Assembly (NCBI RefSeq): GCF_902506575.1
Contig: NZ_LR732544.1
Coordinates: forward strand, 337,218-381,078
Length of the DNA stretch: 43,861 nucleotides
Source: Streptomyces mexicanus
GTDB lineage: Bacteria; Actinomycetota; Actinomycetes; Streptomycetales; Streptomycetaceae
Direction of reading: 5' to 3'
In this document: piece after piece, positions 16,092-23,181 of the stretch
Numbering within the stretch: position 1 is the first letter of the stretch
How the letters are laid out: every line of letters begins with the position of its first letter
Notes under the pieces: generated by a model
Seen by the model: the letters and a program-made list of their open reading frames with translations, nothing else
Told to the model about the DNA's origin: nothing
Databases searched by the model: none
Position numbers and translations under genes: made by a program

Positions 16092-17243
16092 ATGTCTGCC
16101 CTCACCTTCCACTGGTTCCTGCCCACGACCGGTGACAGCCGGCACGTCGTCGGCGGCGGTCACGGATCCACGCCCGGCACCGCCGCCGGGGACCGCCCGG
16201 CCTCCATCGCTTACCTCGGCCAGATCGCCCGTACCGCCGAGCAGCTCGGCTTCGTCGGAGCACTCACCCCGACGGGCGCGTGGTGCGAGGACGCGTGGGT
16301 GACCACGGCCATGCTCACTCAGGTCACCGAACGGTTGAAGTTCCTGGTCGCCTTCCGCCCCGGGCAGATCGGCCCGACGCTGTCGGCGCAGATGGCCGCG
16401 ACCTTCCAGCGGCAGTCGAAAGGGCGGCTGCTGCTGAACGTGGTCACGGGTGGCGAGTCCGCCGAACAGCGGGCGTACGGCGACTTCCTCGACAAGGACC
16501 AGCGGTACGCCCGGACGGGGGAGTTCCTCGACATCGTGCGGCGGCTGTGGGCGGGCGAGTCGGTCGACCACCACGGCGAGCACCTGCGGGTCGAGGGAGC
16601 CCGGTTGAGCCGACTGCCCGAGCCCGCACCGCGGATCTACTTCGGCGGCTCCTCGCCCGCGGCCGGCGAGGTGGCGGCGCGGTACACGGATGTGTACCTG
16701 ACCTGGGGCGAGCCGCCGCAGCAGGTGAAGCAGAAGATCGACTGGATACGTTCGCTGGCCGCCGCGCAAGGCCGGCAGGTGCGCTTCGGCATTCGCCTGC
16801 ACACCATCAGCCGGGACACCTCCGCGCAGGCGTGGGCCGAGGCGGAGCGGCTGCTCAAGGCGATGGACCCGGCTCGGATCAAGGCGGTGCAGCAGGGCCT
16901 GGCGACCAGCGAGTCCGAGGGGCAGCGGCGGATGCGCGAGCTGCACAACAGCGGCGACACCAGCAATCTGGAGATCTACCCGAACCTGTGGGCCGGCATC
17001 GGTCTCGTCCGCGGCGGCGCGGGCACGGCACTGGTCGGCAGCCACACGGAGGTCGCCGACCTGATCGAGGATTACCACCGCCTCGGCATCGAGGAGTTCG
17101 TGCTGTCCGGGGTGCCGCACCTGGAGGAGGCGTACTGGTTCGGCGAGGGCGTCCTGCCGGTGCTGGAGAAGCGCGGTCTGTGGCAGTACCCGGCAGGTCC
17201 GCGCCCCGCCGAGGCGGGCACCGTCCCCTTCGCCGCCCGATGA
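16092..17243 (+). CDS. ssuD: SsuD-like FMNH2-dependent alkanesulfonate monooxygenase (LLM class)
   Basis: A protein of 383 residues, the length of SsuD. Family motifs: FHWFLPTTGDSRHVVG, ARTAEQLGFVGALTPTGAWCEDAW, LKFLVAFRPGQIGPTLSAQMAATFQRQSKGRLLLNVVTGG, and RIYFGGSSPAAGEVAARYTDVYLTWGEPP. SsuD cleaves alkanesulfonates to aldehyde and sulfite using FMNH2 from a partner reductase and O2. No reductase or SsuABC transporter is adjacent; instead the next gene is an MHS-family permease, whose start overlaps this stop (ATGA). Substrate may be a sulfonate or another organosulfur compound. The upstream Cys-rich leader peptide supports a sulfur role. The ATG at 16092 has CGGAG at good spacing. Confidence 0.88.
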   Translation: MSALTFHWFLPTTGDSRHVVGGGHGSTPGTAAGDRPASIAYLGQIARTAEQLGFVGALTPTGAWCEDAWVTTAMLTQVTERLKFLVAFRPGQIGPTLSAQMAATFQRQSKGRLLLNVVTGGESAEQRAYGDFLDKDQRYARTGEFLDIVRRLWAGESVDHHGEHLRVEGARLSRLPEPAPRIYFGGSSPAAGEVAARYTDVYLTWGEPPQQVKQKIDWIRSLAAAQGRQVRFGIRLHTISRDTSAQAWAEAERLLKAMDPARIKAVQQGLATSESEGQRRMRELHNSGDTSNLEIYPNLWAGIGLVRGGAGTALVGSHTEVADLIEDYHRLGIEEFVLSGVPHLEEAYWFGEGVLPVLEKRGLWQYPAGPRPAEAGTVPFAAR

Positions 17244-18634
17244 GCGCGGCGTCCGCGTCCTCGCAGGCCCCGGCCCGTGCGCGCGAGCCGGAACCCACTG
17301 ACCCGGGCGCGCTGAGGACGGTCGTGCTCGCCAGCCTGCTGGGCACCACCGTGGAGTGGTACGACTTCTTCCTCTACAGCACCGCCGCCGGGCTGGTCTT
17401 CGACAAACTGTTCTTCCCCACGGCCGACGGCACCGTGGGCACGTTGCTGTCGTTCGCGACGTTCGCCGTGGGCTTCGTCGCCCGGCCCGTGGGCGGCCTG
17501 CTCTTCGGCCACATCGGCGACCGGATCGGCCGCACCCGCACGCTGGCCTTCACCATGGGCCTGATGGGGCTCTCCACCGCCCTCATCGGCCTGCTGCCCA
17601 CCTATGAGCAGGTAGGCGTCCTCGCTCCCGCGTTGCTCCTGTTCCTGCGGGTCGCGCAGGGTGTGGCGCTGGGCGGGGAGTGGGCCGGGGCGGTCCTGCT
17701 GGCCGTGGAGCACGGGCCCACCGGCCGCAAGGGCCGGTTCGGCAGCTTTCCGCAGATCGGGCTGGCGCTCGGGCTGGCCCTGGGGACCGGCGTGTTCGCG
17801 CTGCTCAGCGATCTCCTCGGCGACGCCGCGTTCGTCGACCACGGATGGCGGATCGCCTTCCTCGCCAGCCTCGTGCTCGTCGCCGTCGGGCTGACCGTAC
17901 GGCTCAGGATCGAGGAGACACCTGCCTTCCGTGCCGTACGCCGTCTGCGGGAAGAGCCCCGCCCGGCCCCGCTGGTGGAACTGCTGCGTGAGCCCGCAGC
18001 GCGCCGGCACCTCCTGCTCGGGATGCTGGCGCGGTGGGGAGAGGGAGCCGCCTTCAACACCTGGGGCGTCTTCGCCCTCACGTACGCGACCGGGACGCTG
18101 GACCTGGACCGCACGCCGGTGCTGCTCGCGGTCACGGCCGCGGCGCTCGTGATGGCCGCCCTGATACCGGTGTGCGGGACCGCGGTCGACCGCCGCGGAG
18201 CCCGCCGGGTGTACCGCACGGGCATGGCCGCCTTCGCCCTCTCGGTCTTCCCGGCGTTCTGGCTGTTCGGCAGCGGAGGGACCGCGGCGTTCGCCGTGAC
18301 GCTCCTCGTGACCCTGGGCATCGTGCACGCCTGGTTCTACGGTGCTCAAGGCACCCTGTTCGCCGCTCTGTTCGCCACACCCGTCCGGTACACGGGCATG
18401 TCCTTCGTCTACCAGGTGTCCGGCATCTTCGCGTCCGGGATCACTCCGCTGATCATGACCGCGCTGCTGGCCTTCGGCTCGGGGAGCCCCTGGTGGGCCT
18501 GCGGCTATCTGGCGCTGACGGGCCTGGCGAGCGTGTGGGCGACCGGCCGGCTGCGGGAGGAGGACCTGCACGTGGCCACCGGACAGGTGCCTGTCGCCTC
18601 CCGCGGACCGACGGCCGCCGCGGGCCGCGGGTGA
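17240..18634 (+). CDS. MFS transporter of the metabolite:H+ symporter (MHS) family
   Basis: A protein of 464 residues with twelve predicted membrane segments. The MHS signature is at the N-terminus (ASLLGTTVEWYDFFLYSTAAGLVF), followed by the MFS loop motif GHIGDRIGRTRTL, then FLRVAQGVALGGEWAGAVLL. Relatives import carboxylates, betaine or shikimate with protons. The start overlaps the SsuD-like gene by four bases, so the two are translationally coupled and the permease probably brings in that enzyme's substrate. This pairing replaces the usual SsuABC importer. The substrate is inferred, not shown. Confidence 0.9.
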   Translation: MSAASASSQAPARAREPEPTDPGALRTVVLASLLGTTVEWYDFFLYSTAAGLVFDKLFFPTADGTVGTLLSFATFAVGFVARPVGGLLFGHIGDRIGRTRTLAFTMGLMGLSTALIGLLPTYEQVGVLAPALLLFLRVAQGVALGGEWAGAVLLAVEHGPTGRKGRFGSFPQIGLALGLALGTGVFALLSDLLGDAAFVDHGWRIAFLASLVLVAVGLTVRLRIEETPAFRAVRRLREEPRPAPLVELLREPAARRHLLLGMLARWGEGAAFNTWGVFALTYATGTLDLDRTPVLLAVTAAALVMAALIPVCGTAVDRRGARRVYRTGMAAFALSVFPAFWLFGSGGTAAFAVTLLVTLGIVHAWFYGAQGTLFAALFATPVRYTGMSFVYQVSGIFASGITPLIMTALLAFGSGSPWWACGYLALTGLASVWATGRLREEDLHVATGQVPVASRGPTAAAGRG

Positions 18635-18692
18635 GATCCGGCGGCGGCCCACGGCGCCGTCGCCCGGGGGGGCTCGGACGGCAGCGTTCACC

Positions 18693-18732
18693 GCTCCCGG
18701 GGCCGGCGGCGTCCCCCGCCGGCCCCGGGAGC
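18693..18732. terminator. Bidirectional terminator between convergent genes
   Basis: A perfect 16-bp stem, GCTCCCGGGGCCGGCG at 18693-18708 with its complement at 18717-18732, and an 8-base loop. It lies between the MHS permease and the leftward LLM gene, whose stop codon begins at 18735. Confidence 0.75.
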
Positions 18733-18734
18733 CG

Positions 18735-19724
18735 TCAGCCGGCCAGCTCGCCCAGGAGCGCCCAGGTGCGCCGCCGGTCCGCCGCTCCGGCGATCTCGGT
18801 GCCCGAGAAGACGACTTCGGTGGCCCCGGCGTCCCGGTAGCGCCGTACCTCGTCGGCGACCGTCTTCTCGTCGCCGATCACGGCCACGTCGGCGGCCCGT
18901 CGGCCACCGGAGAGTTCGATGACGCGTGCGTAGGACGGGATCTGTTCGTAGAACGCGAGCTGTTCGGTGGCCTTCGCCCGCACCGACTCCACGTCGTCCG
19001 TGACGACGCCGTGCACCAGAGCCACGATCCGGGGCGCGGGACGCCCGGCGGCCTCGGCCGCGGCGGTCACGGCCGGAACGATGTGCTCGGCCAGGGCGCG
19101 CGGCCCGGCCAGATACGGGAGGATGCCGTCGGCCAGTTCACCGCTGACACGCAGCGCCTGCGGCCCCATCGCGGCCACCAGCAGGGGGACGCCGTGCTCG
19201 GCGCCGGGTACGCGGGCGGAGACCGGCGTGGTCGCGGTGAGCAGCTCGCCGTGGAAGTCGGCCGTGCCGGTTTGCGTCAACTGCCTCAGTGCGGTGAGGA
19301 ATTCACGCAGGCGGGCGATGGGCCGTTCGAAGGGCAGACCGAAGCCGGTCTCCGTCAGCAGCTTGGTGCCCAGGGCCAGCCCGAGGTGGTAGCGACCGTG
19401 GGTCGCGGCCTGGGCGGTCTGGGCCTGGCTGGAGACGATCAGCGGGTGCCGGCCGAAGACGGGGATCGCCGAGGTGCCCACGTGCAGTCCGGGCACCTCG
19501 CGCCCGACGATCGCGGCGAGCTGGGGTGAGTCGGCGCCGAAGGTCTGGCCGAACCACGCCGAGCGAAGCCCGGCCGCCGCGGCCTCGCGGGCCAGCTCGA
19601 CGGTGGCGTCGACCTGATTGGGTGCGTCGGACGCGTTGAGCGCTACTCCTACAGTCATGCCCGTCAGAACGGCCGGCGGCCGCCCCTGATTCCGGTCCGT
19701 GTGTGACGGCTTCTTGTCGGTCAT
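18735..19724 (-). CDS. LLM-class oxidoreductase, probably F420-dependent
   Basis: A protein of 329 residues (307 if it begins at the ATG at 19658, which opens MTVGVALN like the family). Luciferase-like barrel features: AREAAAAGLRSAWFGQTFGADSP, VGTSAIPVFGRHPLIVSSQAQTAQAATHGRYHLGLALG, VPLLVAAMGPQALRVSGELADGILPYL and the C-terminal GDEKTVADEVRRYRDAGATEVVFSG. The pattern matches TIGR03564-type F420-dependent enzymes rather than SsuD. Substrate unknown. Both candidate starts have weak ribosome binding sites. It is convergent with the permease and divergent from the polyketide operon. Confidence 0.85.
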   Translation of the reverse strand: MTDKKPSHTDRNQGRPPAVLTGMTVGVALNASDAPNQVDATVELAREAAAAGLRSAWFGQTFGADSPQLAAIVGREVPGLHVGTSAIPVFGRHPLIVSSQAQTAQAATHGRYHLGLALGTKLLTETGFGLPFERPIARLREFLTALRQLTQTGTADFHGELLTATTPVSARVPGAEHGVPLLVAAMGPQALRVSGELADGILPYLAGPRALAEHIVPAVTAAAEAAGRPAPRIVALVHGVVTDDVESVRAKATEQLAFYEQIPSYARVIELSGGRRAADVAVIGDEKTVADEVRRYRDAGATEVVFSGTEIAGAADRRRTWALLGELAG

Positions 19725-19788
19725 GTGTACCCGGTGTTCGTCGGCAGAGCCGCGGCGCGTCTGCCAACCTGGGCGCGCTCCATGGAAG

Positions 19789-19803
19789 TTGACGTTCCGT
19801 CAA
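19789..19803. promoter_or_regulatory. TetR-type palindrome TTGACG-TTC-CGTCAA
   Basis: A perfect 6-3-6 inverted repeat in the divergent region between the LLM oxidoreductase and the polyketide operon. Its shape is typical of TetR-family operators. No TetR gene is in the window, so the regulator would be encoded elsewhere. Confidence 0.5.
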
Positions 19804-19851
19804 TAAGTTGATGGAGCGGATCTCAGAAAGCGGCGAATCGTATGACTTTTA

Positions 19852-19880
19852 TTGACCGGCGCCCGCGGCGCTGACATCAT
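19852..19880 (+). promoter_or_regulatory. Candidate promoter of the polyketide operon
   Basis: TTGACC (19852-19857), a 17-base spacer, and CATCAT (19875-19880). It is about 50 bases downstream of the TetR-type palindrome and would give a 5' leader of roughly 340 bases before the TTG start at 20226. Confidence 0.4.
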
Positions 19881-20043
19881 GGACTGCACCAGGCGAACAC
19901 CTGAGCGGTTGTCGGTTGCCTGTGTCGCTGCCGAAGAAGCCATCGACGAAGACGGGTCCCACGCGACCCGTTCCCTCTCTGCCGCGCGCCTCGCCCGATC
20001 GCCCAATGGCGGGAAATCCACGGCGTGTGCTGCGCAAAGAGTC

Positions 20044-20059
20044 CGCACATCGATGTGCG
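20044..20059. promoter_or_regulatory. Perfect 16-bp palindrome in the operon leader
   Basis: CGCACATCGATGTGCG, identical on both strands. It sits 166 bases before the first gene of the polyketide operon and could be an operator or, as RNA, a strong hairpin. Confidence 0.45.
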
Positions 20060-20225
20060 AGACCTCGGTGATCCCCTTGATCCCTTGACACCCACCCCGC
20101 CCCGGCGCCGCTGCCCCGGCGCGGACGGCCCGCACCCGTCGGAACGCGGCACGCCTCCAGAGGTCTGCGGTACTCCCCGGTCCGGCTTCCGCGACGGAGG
20201 TTCCGCCGAACGGAGGTTCACGCTG

Positions 20226-21251
20226 TTGTCCGTCGATCAGATGATCAAGTTATCGGGCCTGGACCTGATCCGCACCCGGGATCCGAACAACCACCTGCAC
20301 TGCCGCAAGACCCAGCTCCTGGCCTACGTCGGCGGCCGCACCCGCTGGTCCGACCTGCTGATGTACGCGGCGCTGGGATCCACCTCCGCCGTCCACCGCC
20401 ACTGCTACCTGCGCGGCGAGGACCGCTGGGCCTTCGACACCCCGTACGTGAACGACGACGACCTGCGGCTGCTCGGCTTCGAGGTGCTCTCGGCCGGCAC
20501 CGTGGACCTGGCCCGCTTCGAGTCCGGCGTCAGCGCGTTCCTCGCCGCCGATCAGCCGGTCCTCTTCTACGCGCCCCGGCACCACTTCCCGTACTGGGTG
20601 GAGTTCATGCGCCGGGTCGGTACCCTCCCCGAGGAGTACCACCTGCTGCACTCGTTCCTGCTGTGCGGAGCGAGCGACACCCATGTCCTCCTGGTCGACA
20701 ACGTCGGCGACGACCACGAGTACGCCCCGCTGGCCGTGAGCTGGGACGTCCTGCGCGAGGGCTGCGCCCGGGAACCCGCACGCTGGTTCACCGGCTGCGC
20801 CACCGTCCGGCAGACCTCCGAACCGGACCGCGACGGGTTCGAGGCCGCCTACCGCGCCTTCCTCGGCCGGTTCCGCGACGGCTTCGAACTCTACGACGTC
20901 GTCGGCGACAACCTCGTCGTGGAACGCGCCTCGGTGACCACCGCCTACCGCGCGCCCGGCGTCAACAGCATGGCCCTGCTGGCCGGTTCACGCACCCTGT
21001 TCCACCGGTTCCTCGCCCACACCGCGCACGGAGAACAGGTGCGGTCCGCCTACGCGCGCATCGCGCAGCTGGCCACCGTGCTGTCGGACCGGGTCACCGC
21101 CTTCCAGTCCGGGCTGCCCGCGCTGCCGGCGGACCGGATCCGGCGCGGACTCGCACGCCTGCGGCAGCTCGAACAGCAGGCGGCCCGGCATCTGATCGCC
21201 GAAGCGGACGGCCTTCCGCAGCTCCTGCCGGCCCCTGCCCGCGGCCGGTAG
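20226..21251 (+). CDS. BtrH-N-like protein, candidate ACP-to-amine acyltransferase
   Basis: A protein of 341 residues. The N-terminal 200 residues resemble the BtrH_N domain: a nucleophile Cys26 in NNHLHCRKTQLLAYVGG, a mid-domain DQPVLFYAPRHHFPYW, and a possible catalytic His/Asp pair in FLLCGASDTHVLLVDNVGDD. In butirosin biosynthesis BtrH moves the acyl side chain from a carrier protein to an amine of ribostamycin. Here the next genes encode acyltransferases and a KS-KR-ACP protein, so a role in releasing the ACP-bound acyl group onto an amine is a reasonable inference. Start: TTG at 20226, nine bases after GGAGG; an ATG at 20241 has no such site. A papain-like amide hydrolase is the alternative. 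Confidence 0.72.
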   Translation: MSVDQMIKLSGLDLIRTRDPNNHLHCRKTQLLAYVGGRTRWSDLLMYAALGSTSAVHRHCYLRGEDRWAFDTPYVNDDDLRLLGFEVLSAGTVDLARFESGVSAFLAADQPVLFYAPRHHFPYWVEFMRRVGTLPEEYHLLHSFLLCGASDTHVLLVDNVGDDHEYAPLAVSWDVLREGCAREPARWFTGCATVRQTSEPDRDGFEAAYRAFLGRFRDGFELYDVVGDNLVVERASVTTAYRAPGVNSMALLAGSRTLFHRFLAHTAHGEQVRSAYARIAQLATVLSDRVTAFQSGLPALPADRIRRGLARLRQLEQQAARHLIAEADGLPQLLPAPARGR

Positions 21252-21273
21252 CACCACCTCACGGGGAAGACAC

Positions 21274-22308
21274 GTGCGAGACCTCTACCTGTTCAGCGGC
21301 ATGGCGGGGATACAAGGACCGCCGCTCGCCGCCCTGCGGGCGCTGTACGCGCGCCCGGAGAACGCCCGCTACTTCACCACCGCCGCCGAGGCGGTGGCCG
21401 GCGTCCTCGACCACGTCGGCGCGGACGCCTACCGCCGGGAACTGCCCGGCGGGATCCCGCTGACCGACTGGCTCCGCGGCGCGTCACCCGACGCCGCCGC
21501 CCTGGACCACTCCATCGTCGACGGGCTGTGCGCCCACCTCTACCAACTCTGCCTGCTGCAACCGGCGATCGGTGACGGCGACCGGCCGACGCCGGTGGCC
21601 GCCATCGGCCACAGCCTGGGCCTGATCGGCGCCGTGGTCGCCGGGCTGCGGATCACCAGCCGCCGGCAGTACACGGCGCTCTGCCACGACATGATCACCA
21701 TGACCACGCTGACCCTGATCCGCTGCCACCAGGCGGCACCGCCGCGGACCGGCGAGGCCACCCCCATGGCGGCCGTGACGGGCCTGCCGGCCGAGGAACT
21801 GCGCGCCCTCGCGGAGGACTCCCCGGTGCACGTCGCCCTCGCCAACTCCGGCCGCTCGCACGTGCTCGCCGGAGACCCGGCCGGCCTCGCCGGCTTCCGG
21901 GCACGGCACGCGCGGCGGTTCGCCGACACCGGGGTGCGCTGGGCCTATCTGCGCAGCACCGCACCGTTCCACACCCCGCTGCTGCACGCGGCGGTGCGAG
22001 CGGCGCTCGAGGACCGGCACCTGATGACGTCCACGCTGACCGGCGACCGGCTGGCCCTGCCGGTGTACGTCGCCGACGCCCCGGTCAACCTCCAGGACCG
22101 CGGCGACCTGCTGCCGGACGTCCTCGCCCACGCGGTGTGCCGGCCACTGGACTGGCCCGGCACGGTCCGCGCGGCGATCGACGGCTGCCGGCCCGACCGG
22201 ATCGTCGACTTCGGCCCCGGCCCCTCGGCCCGGGTGTTCACCCGGGAGAGCCTGCGCGGCAGCCACCACGGGCTGCGCTACCGCAGCATCCCCGCACCAG
22301 CAGCCTGA
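21274..22308 (+). CDS. Discrete acyltransferase, divergent FabD-like (AT1)
   Basis: A protein of 344 residues. The serine hydrolase elbow AAIGHSLGLIGAVVAGL (Ser114) and the catalytic His233 in STAPFHTPLLHAA mark an acyltransferase of the FabD / FAS-beta starter-AT type. The N-terminus, LFSGMAGIQGPP, differs from the normal FPGQG motif, and about 90 residues precede the GHSLG, as in SAT-like domains. No R-x-x-x usual malonyl-binding pattern is obvious after the elbow, so the substrate may not be malonyl-CoA; loading of a starter unit or hydrolytic editing are options. GTG start with GGGGAAG upstream, 22 bases after the BtrH-like gene. It works with AT2 and the PKS in trans. Confidence 0.8.
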   Translation: MRDLYLFSGMAGIQGPPLAALRALYARPENARYFTTAAEAVAGVLDHVGADAYRRELPGGIPLTDWLRGASPDAAALDHSIVDGLCAHLYQLCLLQPAIGDGDRPTPVAAIGHSLGLIGAVVAGLRITSRRQYTALCHDMITMTTLTLIRCHQAAPPRTGEATPMAAVTGLPAEELRALAEDSPVHVALANSGRSHVLAGDPAGLAGFRARHARRFADTGVRWAYLRSTAPFHTPLLHAAVRAALEDRHLMTSTLTGDRLALPVYVADAPVNLQDRGDLLPDVLAHAVCRPLDWPGTVRAAIDGCRPDRIVDFGPGPSARVFTRESLRGSHHGLRYRSIPAPAA

Positions 22309-22326
22309 GTGAGGAGCGTTCCACCG

Positions 22327-23181
22327 ATGCACTGTCTGGTCTTCCCCGGCCAAGGCGCACAGCGCCCAGGCATGGGAGAAGCACTGTTCGAGCGGTACCC
22401 GCGACAGACCGCGGCCGCCTCCGAACTGCTCGGTTACTCCGTCGCGGAGCTGTGCCGCGACAACCCCGGGGACCGGCTCGCCGACACCCGCTACGTCCAG
22501 CCGGCCGTCTTCCTCGTCAACGCGCTGTCCTGGCTGGACCTGGAACGGTCCGGCCGGCGCTACGACTACTTCGCCGGGCACAGCCTGGGCGAGTTCAACG
22601 CGCTGGTGGCCGCCGGAGTCATCGACCTCATGGACGGCCTCGCCCTGGTCCGGCGCCGCGCGGAGCTGATGGCCGGCGTCACCGGCGGCGCCATGGTCGC
22701 GGTGGTCGGCATGGACTCGGCACGGGTCGAGACGACACTGCGCACCGCCGGGTTCAACCTCGTGCACGTCGCCAACCGCAACAGCGACCGGCAAGTCACC
22801 GTGGCCGGTGACCGACGGCAACTGGCGCTCGCCGCCAAGGCCCTGCGCGGCCCGGGTGTGCGGGTGCTGCCGGTGCACGTCAGCGGCCCGTTCCACACAC
22901 CGGCGATGGCCCCGGCCGGACGGGCGTTCGCCGACGTCCTGCGCGGCTACGAGTTCCGCGCCGGGCACACCCCGGTGATGTCCAGCGTCACCGCCGCCGA
23001 GTTCGACCCCGGCCAGGCCGTCCAACTGCTGAGCAGGCAGATCTCCCGCCCGGTGGAGTGGGTGCGCACCGTCCGCGCCCTGCGCGCCGCCGGCGTGGAC
23101 CACTTCGACGAGGCCGACGGCACCACTCTCACCGCCTTCATCGCACGGATCGCGGCCCAGCCCACGGAGGAACACGTATGA
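22327..23181 (+). CDS. Discrete malonyl-CoA:ACP transacylase (trans-AT, AT2)
   Basis: A protein of 284 residues, compact like stand-alone trans-ATs. Motifs in order: CLVFPGQGAQRPGMG, YVQPAVFLVNAL, the catalytic Ser86 in YFAGHSLGEFNALVAAG, Arg in LVRRRAELM (malonyl carboxylate binding), VANRNSDRQVTVAG, and the catalytic His190 in VSGPFHTPAM. It should load malonyl onto the ACP of the next protein, which has no AT of its own. The ATG at 22327 has GAGGAG upstream; a GTG at 22309 is possible. The stop overlaps the PKS start (ATGA). Confidence 0.9.
   Translation: MHCLVFPGQGAQRPGMGEALFERYPRQTAAASELLGYSVAELCRDNPGDRLADTRYVQPAVFLVNALSWLDLERSGRRYDYFAGHSLGEFNALVAAGVIDLMDGLALVRRRAELMAGVTGGAMVAVVGMDSARVETTLRTAGFNLVHVANRNSDRQVTVAGDRRQLALAAKALRGPGVRVLPVHVSGPFHTPAMAPAGRAFADVLRGYEFRAGHTPVMSSVTAAEFDPGQAVQLLSRQISRPVEWVRTVRALRAAGVDHFDEADGTTLTAFIARIAAQPTEEHV

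Larger units (their letters stand above)
19725..20225. other. 500-base regulatory region before the polyketide operon
   Basis: No convincing gene. It contains a TetR-type palindrome (19789-19803), a candidate promoter (19852-19880), a 16-bp palindrome (20044-20059) and a doubled CGGAGGTTC motif (20195-20203 and 20211-20219). The second copy of that motif supplies the ribosome binding site of the BtrH-like gene. Confidence 0.5.

Noticed and set aside
19879..20088. Possible Cys-containing leader peptide before the polyketide operon
   Set aside because: The ATG overlaps the predicted -10 box, there is no ribosome binding site, and the 69-codon frame does not resemble known leader peptides.
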